Below, piece by piece: positions 18,429 to 27,340 of a DNA stretch of 64,000 bases. This stretch comes from UA16 sp905478895 (GTDB lineage Bacteria > Bacteroidota > Bacteroidia > Flavobacteriales_D > Sanyastnellaceae): contig CALSQO010000001.1 of assembly GCA_943788495.1 (NCBI GenBank), forward strand, positions 434,001-498,000. The letters are read 5' to 3'. The notes below the pieces were generated by a model. The model was given only the letters and a program-made list of their open reading frames with translations. It did no database searches and was not told where the DNA came from. The position numbers and the translations under genes are program-made. Positions within the stretch are counted from its first letter, which is position 1. Each line of letters begins with the position of its first letter.

Positions 18429-19988
18429 TTAGTACGCAGTGTGAATGAATCGAGCAACTTGACGGCTGCCTGCGCGATGGAGGACTTCGATGGTGTAAAT
18501 GCCGGGTGCAAGGATGTCCGCATCAAAAAATACGATAGCGCCTGAAGCAGCACTCTGATGAACCACGTTCCCATTCATGCTGTGAATGGTTAATGTCTCA
18601 ATGGAATGGCTGGATTGGATTCGAATGATTCCGCTTGCAGCCGGGTTGGGAAAAACCTGCAGGTCAGAAGCAGTGGGGTTCAAATTGTTGACCGCATCTG
18701 GGGTATTGTTGTAGGTGCCGGTTGGGAATGGTTCATTGGAAAAATCATTCGTCAGCGGACCGTCTGTGACGCCCAGGGTGCTATTGATCCAATTTGCCTG
18801 GACAAAAACATTGCCGTCGGGCCCTGTTCCATTGACGCGGTACGCCCAGCCATCCGTGTATTCCCAGCTTGCTCCCAATCCATCGGTGTCGATTTCGCCG
18901 TAAGTATCAACAGGCACTCCAGCTTCAAAAAGCTCAACGGCATCGTTGCCATTGAAATTACAAACCGCTCCAGCCTCACCGAAAGTGGGAGCAAATCCGA
19001 AATAGGCGGAAAATGCATCCGCATCGTTTGTCACATAGACGAACGATCCCGCCTCTGCACTTTCATCCGGGAATGTCCATTCCACGCCATCTGTTCCTCC
19101 GCCATTTTGGGCGGTGCCTATGCCATATTGCCCCAATGTCTCCAGGTCATCCAGGACATAAAACTCCAGCGCCTTTGGTGCTGCGCCGGCATGGATGATG
19201 CCCGTCATGATTAACTGATTGGAAGGTTCAAATACAGTGCCTTGGCATTCACAGTCTCCATCGATGGTGTCAAATACCGTCAACGGATCGCCATCGTCAC
19301 AAGCATCACCGGGGAATATGCACGTCAAATCATCCACCGTTGCGTCTGCGTTGAAGTTGCAGGCGGTTGCGTCCATGCACCCTGGGTTGCCCTCGGATTC
19401 ACTACACAGCGGATAAGGACAGGCCGAATCTTCCGTGGTCGCTCCGGTGGAACACCCCAATCCCCCCATGGCCCAATCGCCACTCTCTGACTTGAACGCC
19501 CAGCTGTCCGAATATTCCCAGCTCTCGCCAGATCCATCGACATCGGGGTCTCCGAAGGTCTCTATGACTTCCTCTTCAAAGTACAATTCAATGGCATCAT
19601 CTCCGTTTTGATTCACGGCACTCGAGGCTTCCAGGACTACCCCAAATTCAGCGATGCACGCTCCAAAGTAAGCGCTCATCGCTGCCGTTGATCGGGCCAA
19701 AAGCAAATGCTGGCCTTCGTCCAAAGCCTGCGTTGGGAAGGTGTATTCCTGTCCATCGGTTCCTCCACCGTTGTTAGCGGTTCCAATGCCATACTGACTG
19801 AGGTCATCGACATCTTCAACGGCCAAGAAATGAAGGGCTTTTCCGTCCGATCCGCCACTGGGTACGTCCAAGTCCAAGATGCCTTGAAGAACGAGTGAAT
19901 CCAAGGCTCCGGACGCCTGCGTTGGGGTCAAAATGATGGCACTCAGGAAAAATCCAATCGTGGCGAGGCAGGAATTGCGGAAGGACAT
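18429..19988 (-). CDS. Secreted protein with two lamin-tail-like domains and T9SS tail
   Basis: About 519 residues with an N-terminal signal peptide. Two copies of a domain of about 150 residues open with LVLQGILDLDVPSGGSDGKALHF and IMTGIIHAGAAPKALEFYVL. Both contain the GIG-x-A-x-NGGGTDG and NGDDAIELYFEEEVIETFGD patterns of lamin-tail-like (LTD) domains found in secreted Bacteroidota proteins. Between them is one GCMDATACNFNADATVDD repeat. The C-terminal T9SS type A domain is LQVFPNPAASGIIRIQ ... HSMNGNVVHQS. It is a likely surface adhesion or scaffold protein, with no catalytic motif seen. It is a close paralogue of the next gene upstream. Confidence 0.85.
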   Translation of the reverse strand: MSFRNSCLATIGFFLSAIILTPTQASGALDSLVLQGILDLDVPSGGSDGKALHFLAVEDVDDLSQYGIGTANNGGGTDGQEYTFPTQALDEGQHLLLARSTAAMSAYFGACIAEFGVVLEASSAVNQNGDDAIELYFEEEVIETFGDPDVDGSGESWEYSDSWAFKSESGDWAMGGLGCSTGATTEDSACPYPLCSESEGNPGCMDATACNFNADATVDDLTCIFPGDACDDGDPLTVFDTIDGDCECQGTVFEPSNQLIMTGIIHAGAAPKALEFYVLDDLETLGQYGIGTAQNGGGTDGVEWTFPDESAEAGSFVYVTNDADAFSAYFGFAPTFGEAGAVCNFNGNDAVELFEAGVPVDTYGEIDTDGLGASWEYTDGWAYRVNGTGPDGNVFVQANWINSTLGVTDGPLTNDFSNEPFPTGTYNNTPDAVNNLNPTASDLQVFPNPAASGIIRIQSSHSIETLTIHSMNGNVVHQSAASGAIVFFDADILAPGIYTIEVLHRAGSRQVARFIHTAY

Positions 19989-20087
19989 GACAAGGCGATT
20001 TAAGGATGACGTGTTTAGAACCGCCAATTTAAATGAAGCAATTGGATTTCGATGTGCTCCCTGGAAACTTTGGTCGTTGCCGATCCT

Positions 20088-21695
20088 CTAGTCACATGAC
20101 AAGCCGAACACCGATAGGAAGAACAACAAATCGGGAGTAGCTAGAAGCCCATCATCGTCGAAGTCTCCTGGGCATGAGAGCGCTCCTTCAATGGCACATG
20201 ATCCATCATCATGGGTTGCCGCGGAGTTGTAATTGCTTGCTTCTTCGTAAACGCAACCGAAAACAATCGCATCGGCACAAGAACCATCGTCCGCAGAGGC
20301 GGACGCATCATAGTTTTGGTAAAAGGGATCAGTGCAGCCGCCGCAAATAGGGTAGATGCAGGATGATTCCGCGATGGTCTCGGTGCCATCCGTGCAATTC
20401 ACGCCACCATAGGTCCACTCGTCGTTCACTTTGTAAGCCCACGAATCCATGTACTCCCATGCCTGTCCTGAGCCGTCGACATCAATCTCTCCAAAAGTTT
20501 CGATGACAAGGCCCGCTTCAAACAGCTCAATGGCATCGTCTCCATTTTGGCTGATGGACGAATTGGCGGTCAAGACGTGTTCAAAAGAGCTGAAGCATGA
20601 ACTGGCCAAATAGCTTTCCATGACTTCCGGGGTTCTAGCCAAGAGGATGTCATCCCCCGCAGCTACTGCCATGGTTGGAAAACCATATTCCAAGCCGTCG
20701 GTACCACCGCCGTTGTTTGCGACTCCCACGCCAAACGCGCTGAGGTCTGCGATGTCAGCAATTGCGACAAAGTGAATCGCCTTGCCGTCTGAGCCTCCGC
20801 TCGGAACGGTAAAGTCAATGATGCCTTGAAGCATCAGTGCATTGGACAATTCACTGACATCAAAAATGCATGACGCATCGTCGGCATTGGCACCCGCATC
20901 ATAGTTCAGCGCTGTCTCGTCTGTGCATCCCAAAAATTCACAGCAGTCTTCACATGCTGTATTGGCTTCTGCATTGTAGTTGTCGGCATCAAAGTCCAAA
21001 CACCCTTCAAGCACATCCTCGCAAGAGCCATCGTCAACGGTTGCATTGGGATTGAAATTAAAAGCCGCTTCGTCCATGCATCCGGGGATGTCTTCGGGCA
21101 CTTCACACATGGGATATGGGCAATCGGATTCAAAGGTGTTGGCCGTACCATCCGTGCAATTGATTCCGCCGTAAGTCCACGCGCCGTCTACCTTGTACGC
21201 CCAGGAATCGAGGTAGTCCCAGTCTTCGCCAGATCCATCGGTGTCGATGTCCCCAAATGTTTCGATGACTGCACCATCTAAAAACAATTCGATGGCATCA
21301 TCGCCATTTTGCGAGATGGAGGAAGTAGCATCCAATGTGTGCTCGAACGAGGCGAAGCAGTCGGTTAAAAAGTAGCTCGCCATGGCATCCAGGCTCCGGG
21401 CCACGAAAATGTCATCACCTGCAGCGACAGCCATCGCTGGGAAGGTGTATTCTTGGCCGTCTGTCCCGCCTCCATTATTGGCAACACCAATGCCGTAAAC
21501 GCTCAAATCTGCTATATCATTGGTCGCAACCAGGTGAATGGCTTTTCCGTCGGAACCGCCTGACGGAACTGAAAAATCAATAATGCCTTGTAAAATCAGA
21601 TCGTTTTGACCCATCGCTGTTCCGCTCAGAAGGGCAACAAATAATGCGGCAGTGACGCTGCGAAACAATGAGATGTTTGGGGCGATGAATTTCAT
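20088..21695 (-). CDS. Secreted protein with two lamin-tail-like domains, paralogue of the gene at 18429-19988
   Basis: 535 residues with a signal peptide. Two lamin-tail-like domains (LILQGIIDFSVPSGGSDGKAIH and LMLQGIIDFTVPSGGSDGKAIH) are more alike to each other than the pair in the neighbouring paralogue. They flank several cysteine-rich acidic repeats of the GCTDETALNYDAGANADDASC type. The C-terminus is not a standard T9SS domain but a short dockerin-like segment, CPGDFDDDGLLATPDLLFFL followed by SVFGLSCD. It probably arose by tandem duplication with loss or replacement of the sorting tail. Function is likely surface binding. Confidence 0.85.
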   Translation of the reverse strand: MKFIAPNISLFRSVTAALFVALLSGTAMGQNDLILQGIIDFSVPSGGSDGKAIHLVATNDIADLSVYGIGVANNGGGTDGQEYTFPAMAVAAGDDIFVARSLDAMASYFLTDCFASFEHTLDATSSISQNGDDAIELFLDGAVIETFGDIDTDGSGEDWDYLDSWAYKVDGAWTYGGINCTDGTANTFESDCPYPMCEVPEDIPGCMDEAAFNFNPNATVDDGSCEDVLEGCLDFDADNYNAEANTACEDCCEFLGCTDETALNYDAGANADDASCIFDVSELSNALMLQGIIDFTVPSGGSDGKAIHFVAIADIADLSAFGVGVANNGGGTDGLEYGFPTMAVAAGDDILLARTPEVMESYLASSCFSSFEHVLTANSSISQNGDDAIELFEAGLVIETFGEIDVDGSGQAWEYMDSWAYKVNDEWTYGGVNCTDGTETIAESSCIYPICGGCTDPFYQNYDASASADDGSCADAIVFGCVYEEASNYNSAATHDDGSCAIEGALSCPGDFDDDGLLATPDLLFFLSVFGLSCD

Positions 21696-21841
21696 GGTCT
21701 TTCGGTTTGGTTAAGACGAATATACATTATTTTCCGCTGAAGGACAGTAAATTGGCCGAACAAGCGAAAGAATTGCTAGGACGACTGATTCCACAAGATC
21801 CGAAATTTCCTTGTGGATTTTCGGGTTATTTTTGGCCAGCC

Positions 21842-22750
21842 ATGGCTGAACACAGGTCCATTCTCATCCGCATCATCTGTTTCGGATCGCTCTTGTTGCA
21901 ACTTTCCGGCTGCCGGGTCAGTGACGATTCCGCAGATGACCCTCCAGGGTTTGCGCTGCAACGGGGAGCAGGGGTTTTCGAATTTGAGACGCCTATTGGT
22001 GCAACAGCTGAAAGCATTTCGGTGCATTACCGCATTCCATTGATGGGAGACATCCTTGATATGCCTGTGCTGTTTGTTTTCCATGGCGCTGAGAGGAATG
22101 CGGCTTCCTACGCCAATGATTGGGAAACGCTGGCGGAAATGCACCAAGCCATGGTTTTTGTGCCAGAGTTCACCGAAATGGACTACCCCAGCAGTGTTGG
22201 ATACCAGCAAGGAAACCTCATGGCAGGCGATCAACTCCGTCCGGAAGAGGAGTGGTTGTTTCGCTTGATCGAACCCATGTTCGATGAGATCCAAGAACGA
22301 TTGGGAGCGCCAAAAAATAGCTACGATGCCTGGGGGCATTCTGCTGGCGCACAATTTTTGCACCGGTATATCTTGTTTGGCGGAGCGAATCGTTTAAGCC
22401 AAGCAATTGCAGCCAACGCCGGTTGGTATACAGTTCCTGAAAACGCTTCTGCATTTCCGTACGGTTTGGCGGAGTCTCCCATTGATGAATCAGATTTGGC
22501 GATTCCGTTCAGCATGAACCTCATGATTCACTTGGGGAGCGAAGACACGAATTATATGGAAACCGGTTGGACCGGGGCTTATGCACAGGGCGACAATCGA
22601 TTGGACCGAGGCCAATATTTTCACGACCGTGCGATTCAAATATCGCAGGACAATGGTATCTTGCTTAATTGGAGCCTCCAAGTAGCCGAAGGTATTGGAC
22701 ACCAGCCGCTGGAAATGGCGGCCAAAGGAGCTCAAATTTTTTATCCTTGA
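21842..22750 (+). CDS. Alpha/beta-hydrolase lipoprotein, PHB-depolymerase-like esterase
   Basis: About 302 residues; lipoprotein signal peptide with lipobox LSGC (CFGSLLLQLSGCRV). The hydrolase core shows VLFVFHGAERNAASYANDW (oxyanion region), VFVPEF, and the nucleophile elbow GHSAG (SYDAWGHSAGAQFLHRYIL). A C-terminal VAEGIGHQP supplies the likely catalytic histidine. Expected to be a cell-envelope esterase acting on polyesters or small esters; the substrate is unknown. The ATG at 21842 is preferred to a start 135 bases upstream because it begins the signal peptide. The next gene starts 1 base after the stop. Confidence 0.87.
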   Translation: MAEHRSILIRIICFGSLLLQLSGCRVSDDSADDPPGFALQRGAGVFEFETPIGATAESISVHYRIPLMGDILDMPVLFVFHGAERNAASYANDWETLAEMHQAMVFVPEFTEMDYPSSVGYQQGNLMAGDQLRPEEEWLFRLIEPMFDEIQERLGAPKNSYDAWGHSAGAQFLHRYILFGGANRLSQAIAANAGWYTVPENASAFPYGLAESPIDESDLAIPFSMNLMIHLGSEDTNYMETGWTGAYAQGDNRLDRGQYFHDRAIQISQDNGILLNWSLQVAEGIGHQPLEMAAKGAQIFYP

Positions 22751-22751
22751 C

Positions 22752-23537
22752 ATGATACCATTGAAACAAACAAACCACTTTCTTGCGTTTTCTGTTGCGC
22801 TGTTCATGCTCATTTCAGGATGCGCCAAAACGAACGATGTAGATCTTCCAATTCCGGTGGATTCCAATGCAGGATACACCTTTCAAGTTCCGGACCGGGC
22901 CTTCGGTGAATACATGGTGTACAGAGGAATTCCGGGCGTTCAGCAACGTTTTGACACCCTCGAAACGGGAGCGGTCCAAACCAACTTTTACCTAAATCCT
23001 GACCTCGTCGTTGGGGTGAATGCATTGAGTTTGAGCAAAACCAGCAGCAATGTTGCATTGCTTGAAGCTGCCAATGTTGCCACCGCCGCTCAAAAAATTC
23101 AAGATTTGAGTGGGGTGGAATTCTTCACGGGCCTGGACACGTTGATTGTGACTTCCAATGATCTTGTGAACTTGGACCTCAGTGCCAATGTGGAATTGGT
23201 GGAACTCAGCATGAATTTTTGCAAAGTGGAAATGTTGGATGTAAGTGCTTGCCCCAACTTGAAGAAGCTTCGCTTTCGCGGCAGTTCCCAGGCGAATGCA
23301 CTCCTCAGTGAGATCGACTTGTCCAATAACCTGCAATTGCGGCATTTGCATTTGCGTTCCCATGGCTTTTCATCCATCGACCTCAGCGCCAACCTCGCCT
23401 TGATTGAGGAGGTGGATTTATCGGATAATCCCGGCCCTGATGGCAATGCTTCCAGCGCTGATATTTTGATTCCGGCAGCTATCTACGACCAAGTTCAAGC
23501 CGCGGGTGGAGTGCTGATGGGAGTGATTCCAGAATGA
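22752..23537 (+). CDS. Leucine-rich-repeat lipoprotein
   Basis: About 261 residues with lipobox ISGC (ALFMLISGCAKTNDV). The mature part contains about six bacterial LRR units, such as LDTLIVTSNDLVNLDLSANV, ELVELSMNFCKVEMLDVSAC and LRHLHLRSHGFSSIDLSANL, similar to the LRR proteins common in Flavobacteriia. Expected to bind protein or glycan at the envelope; no partner can be named. It follows the esterase by 1 base and overlaps the downstream carrier gene by 4 bases, so all three are probably one operon with the dipeptidase gene. Confidence 0.87.
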   Translation: MIPLKQTNHFLAFSVALFMLISGCAKTNDVDLPIPVDSNAGYTFQVPDRAFGEYMVYRGIPGVQQRFDTLETGAVQTNFYLNPDLVVGVNALSLSKTSSNVALLEAANVATAAQKIQDLSGVEFFTGLDTLIVTSNDLVNLDLSANVELVELSMNFCKVEMLDVSACPNLKKLRFRGSSQANALLSEIDLSNNLQLRHLHLRSHGFSSIDLSANLALIEEVDLSDNPGPDGNASSADILIPAAIYDQVQAAGGVLMGVIPE

Positions 23538-24895
23538 TGCTCGCAATTGGATTGATCGTTGCCGCGGTGATCACCGCATACGTGGGATGGAAGCTGGTCC
23601 ATGGCCATCACCCGCAATTCATGTTGTTGGCCGCCGGTTTGGTGTTTTTGCTTATTTCCTGGGCGCTCGGTAATCCGATGGAGGTCTCGGAATCAACGGG
23701 TTGGCGAGGCTTTGATCTGTTCAACATCATCGTTCGCTCCATGAAGTCGAAGTTGAGTGGGATCGGCACAATGATCATGATCATTGCTGGATTCGTGGCC
23801 TATATGGACTACATGGGAGCCACCAAGGCCATGGTTCATGCAGCGATGCGCCCCATCGGTGTCCTTCGAGGTTTTCCGCACTTCGCGGCCATCATGGTGT
23901 TGCCTTTGGGCCAATTGCTTTCCTTGTGCGTGCCCAGTGCAGCAGGCCTCGGCCTCCTGATGATTGCTTCGGTCCATCCGATTTTGCTGCGCATCGGCAT
24001 TTCACCCCTCGCTTCGGTTTCCATCATTACCCTGTGTACATGTTTTGACATGGGGCCCGCCAGCGCGAATACCGCTCGAGCCGCAGATCTTTTGGGAATG
24101 GGCAACGTTACTTATTTTCTTGGGCATCAGGCGCCACTTGCGGGGGGACTCACCTTGGTCATCATGGCAGTGGTGTTTCTCCAATTGCGCCGAACGGAAA
24201 AGCCCCATGTGCAGGAACCAATGAAGGATGAGCGAGCGGAGAAGCGTCCGATGTACTTTGCCCTTTTGCCGGTGTTGCCGCTTATTTTGCTCATGGCATT
24301 CAGTTCTTTTTTCCAGAATGGACCGAATGCCGTGGTGTTGGATACATCCACGGCCATGCTCATCTCTTTGGCGTTTTCCATGCTCTTGCATCGGATTTCA
24401 GGTGCCAAAGGCATGGAAATAGAGTTGGGGTTAAAGGCGTGCTGGCAGGGGATGGGGAAAGCGTTTAGTCAAGTGGTTACCCTCATCATTGCCGCGGATT
24501 TATTTGCCAAAGGTTTGATCGAGCTGGGACTTATTGAAGGGTTGTTATTGATGTTGGATGGTCTTGGATGGGGAGCGTTGGGCCTCTTGATCATCTTTGT
24601 GGCATTGATCTTCGTGGCTTCAATCCTGATGGGCAGTGGCAATGCGAGTTTCTTTGCCTTTGCTCCCTTGGTTTCAAAAGTCGCAGCGTCCATGAGCATC
24701 CCCGGCATCCGATTGCTTTTGCCCATGCAATTGGCTTCTAGCATGGGGCGAGCAGCTTCTCCGATCTCGGGAGTGGTCATCGCCACCTCTGGAATTGCGG
24801 GTGTCAATCCGCTTGATGTCGCCCGAAGAAATGCACTGCCCATGGCCATCGCACTTGCATTGATGGTTATCACTGAATCCTATTCCTTGCTATGA
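23534..24895 (+). CDS. dcuC: C4-dicarboxylate carrier, DcuC family
   Basis: 453-residue integral membrane protein with about 12 hydrophobic segments. The family features are an N-terminal helical hairpin, the LPLGQLLSLCVPSAAGLGLLM block, the polar TLCTCFDMGPASANTARAADLLG segment and a second half with MGSGNASFFAFAPLV and LASSMGRAASPISGV. DcuC carriers exchange or export succinate, fumarate or aspartate. It starts in ATG ATG within the stop of the LRR gene and its stop overlaps the isoaspartyl dipeptidase start (ATGA), giving a coupled carrier-peptidase pair as seen in other bacteria. Confidence 0.87.
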   Translation: MMLAIGLIVAAVITAYVGWKLVHGHHPQFMLLAAGLVFLLISWALGNPMEVSESTGWRGFDLFNIIVRSMKSKLSGIGTMIMIIAGFVAYMDYMGATKAMVHAAMRPIGVLRGFPHFAAIMVLPLGQLLSLCVPSAAGLGLLMIASVHPILLRIGISPLASVSIITLCTCFDMGPASANTARAADLLGMGNVTYFLGHQAPLAGGLTLVIMAVVFLQLRRTEKPHVQEPMKDERAEKRPMYFALLPVLPLILLMAFSSFFQNGPNAVVLDTSTAMLISLAFSMLLHRISGAKGMEIELGLKACWQGMGKAFSQVVTLIIAADLFAKGLIELGLIEGLLLMLDGLGWGALGLLIIFVALIFVASILMGSGNASFFAFAPLVSKVAASMSIPGIRLLLPMQLASSMGRAASPISGVVIATSGIAGVNPLDVARRNALPMAIALALMVITESYSLL

Positions 24896-26054
24896 AATTA
24901 TTTAAAAATGTCGAATTGCATGCGCCTGCACCCCTCGGGAAAGGCGATGTTTTGATGGCGAATGGCCGAATTGCGGCGCTTTCCCTGGCTGGTGATGCGC
25001 CCATTGAGGTCAGTGGCAGTCGCAGGCCTGGAAACCATTGAATGCGACGGATTGTCCATGGCACCCGGATTCATTGATCAGCACATTCACATCACCGGTG
25101 CGGGGGGGCAAATATGGCTACGGCTCCATGACGCCGGAGGTGCATGTTACAGACCTCATCCGCTGCGGTACCACGAGCGTGGTGGGGCTCCTCGGCACTG
25201 ATGGCACGGCCCGCAGCTTGAATTCCCTCTACGCCAAGTGCGCAGCTTTGGAGGCAGAAGGTCTTTCGGCATGGATGCTGAGCAGCTACTTTGGATTTCC
25301 TCCAAAAACCATCACAGGGAGTGTGCACGATGACTTGCTTTTCATCGATCGTGTCGTGGGCTGCAAAATTGCGCTGTCGGATGTGCGGTCCTCGTATCCA
25401 ACTGCCAATCAGTTGCTGGCTCTGCTGCGTGAAATTCAGGTGGGAGGAATGATTTCGAGCAAAGGTGGTGTGCTGCACATTCACCTCGGAGCGCTTCCCG
25501 AAGGCATGGATTTGTTGTTCGAATTGGTGGAAAAATACCACGTGGACATCAAGCGCCTGTCGCCCACGCACGTCGGACGCACCGCTCATTTGTTTGAACA
25601 GGCCCAGCGATTTGCTCAAATGGGCGGCATGGTGGACCTCTCGACCGGGGGCACGCAATTTCGCCCACCATGGGAAGCGCTGGCACAAGCCCATGCAGAT
25701 GGAGCTGACCTTCGCCAATTTACCTTGAGCAGCGATGGCAATGCGGGAATCGGCATCTTGGATTCTGAAGGACAATTGACCGGATTCAAAAAAGCGCCCA
25801 TTGATTTGAACCTGTGGAATGTCCAGCAATTGCTAAGAGGGGGGGACGTCTCCGCAGAGCTCGCATTGGGCTTGGTTACGTCCGGACCCGCCCGCACAAT
25901 GGGACTGCATCGCAAAGGCAATCTCGCTCAAGGCATGGATGCGGACGCTTGTCTTTTTGACAACGAATGGAACCTGAAAGGGGTTGTTTCACAGGGTGAA
26001 ATCATGATGTGGAACGGCGAATTGCGCACGCAGGGCAACTTCCCCAAGGCTTGA
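24892..26054 (+). pseudogene. iadA: Beta-aspartyl-peptidase (isoaspartyl dipeptidase), two +1 frameshifts
   Basis: Amidohydrolase that would cleave isoaspartyl dipeptides. The protein is continuous only if two single bases are removed. Part 1 (from 24892) reads MKLFKNVELHAPAPLGKGDV. Part 2 gives GLSMAPGFIDQHIHITGAGG, including the DQHIH metal motif. Part 3 (to 26054) gives YGSMTPEVHVTDLIRCGTTS, VVGLLGTDG, LHIHLGALP, LSPTHVGRTAHLFEQ and FTLSSDGNAG. The second break is in the seven-G run at 25102-25108, where six would be in frame. The first lies around 24990-25020. Length and order otherwise match IadA. Either a recent pseudogene or an assembly error; the second seems more likely given the rest of the window. 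Confidence 0.85.
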
Positions 26055-26083
26055 CGCTGCATCGGCTTTCGCCGGTGATGGGA

Positions 26084-27340
26084 TCAGAACAAAAACTGCG
26101 TTTGGAATGCCGCGGTCCAGCCATTGGCTTGCGGCCGTTCCTGGAAATTCAAGTATTCCGCAGAAGCTTGCAATTTGAGTGCGTGCTCAGCAACATGCCA
26201 TGTAAGGCATCCCCCGATCGCATCGATGACCTCGAGCAACGAGCTGCCTTGGTCAAATTCAGGGAAGGTTTGTCCGAATCGAACATCAAGTTGCAGACCG
26301 TTTTTCAAAAGGTAACCGCCTTGGATGTTGAAGGCATTGCCCAGCATGAGGTACTGGCTGATTTCAGTCGGCATGAGCAGGGTGCCCAATGATGCACTCG
26401 TGTATGCCCCATCGAGTTGATAGGCAGCCGCATTCGTGTATTCAGCGAGCAATGATGCGCCCTTCCATTTGGCCAAAAGATCAATGTGATTTTTCAAATA
26501 GTGGGGCAATTGTTCTTGCCCGTTTTCATCAAAAATGAGCCATTCTCCGTGGCTTTCTCCCACCGGACCGCTGGCGCCCATGTTGTAATTGGTCGCCCAT
26601 CCGATCACGGCCTTTGGCGTTTCATTTCGTTCAAAGTCCGAAGCACTCGTCGCGTCAAATTGACCGAATGGATACACATCCAATCGCCCGCCAAATTTCA
26701 CGCCGCCTTTGTCCGGGTCATTGGACAAGCTTCCAAAGCTGTTGATTCCATCGCCCGATGTGACGGCGAATGAAGGCTTTACCATGAAGGATTCTGCGCT
26801 GCCAAACGAACCGGTCAATGAAAGCCCAAATTCTCGGCCGGTCTCCACAAAAGTGCGGCTCAGCAAGGAGCGATCTGGCATGGCGAGGTGGCCTTCGTAG
26901 AATTGCATTTCCCGGTTGTTCGATGGGTTTTGAAATTGCCCGGTGCGAATGGACAACCAATCATTCACTGCATAATTGATGTAGGCATCGAGCAATGGGG
27001 TGGAAGCGATGTAATTGGCTCGAACCAGCACATCAATGCCACGTTCAAGGTCGCTGGCTTTAAATGTGAGGTAGGCGCGGCGCGTGAAGGTGCCGAGGGA
27101 AGAGGTGGTATCTGCATCCAAGCGGCTCAGGCTCATGCCGGGTTGGGCGAGGCCGGCGAATCCAAAGAGATAGCCGGAACCGGGAAAGCCGACCTCCAGG
27201 CCTTGTCCTTTTTGAAAGGTGGCGGAGAAATCCGCCTCCCCGCCCACAAAATCTTCTTCTTGTGCCGTCAAATTTCCGGGTGTTAGGCCGTGAATGAGAA
27301 CAAGGGCAAATAGGGCGCATGCGCGTGAAATGAGGTTCAT
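26084..27340 (-). CDS. Porin, OprO/OprP (phosphate-selective) family
   Basis: 418 residues with a signal peptide ending near LTAQEE. The barrel region has the OprO/P pattern: RRAYLTFKASDLERGIDVLVRANY, LSIRTGQFQNPSNNREMQFYEG and DRSLLSRTFVETGREFGLSL, then alternating strands to a terminal phenylalanine (FQTQFLF), the outer membrane insertion signal. The substrate class is anions or small acids, but many Bacteroidota members are not phosphate-specific. It overlaps the upstream M14 peptidase gene by 4 bases (27337-27340), so they are cotranscribed. Confidence 0.85.
   Translation of the reverse strand: MNLISRACALFALVLIHGLTPGNLTAQEEDFVGGEADFSATFQKGQGLEVGFPGSGYLFGFAGLAQPGMSLSRLDADTTSSLGTFTRRAYLTFKASDLERGIDVLVRANYIASTPLLDAYINYAVNDWLSIRTGQFQNPSNNREMQFYEGHLAMPDRSLLSRTFVETGREFGLSLTGSFGSAESFMVKPSFAVTSGDGINSFGSLSNDPDKGGVKFGGRLDVYPFGQFDATSASDFERNETPKAVIGWATNYNMGASGPVGESHGEWLIFDENGQEQLPHYLKNHIDLLAKWKGASLLAEYTNAAAYQLDGAYTSASLGTLLMPTEISQYLMLGNAFNIQGGYLLKNGLQLDVRFGQTFPEFDQGSSLLEVIDAIGGCLTWHVAEHALKLQASAEYLNFQERPQANGWTAAFQTQFLF

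Noticed and set aside
26060..26077. Hairpin CATCGGC-TTTC-GCCGGTG as a terminator between iadA and the porin
   Set aside because: The stem is short and has no T-run on either side; left out as too weak.
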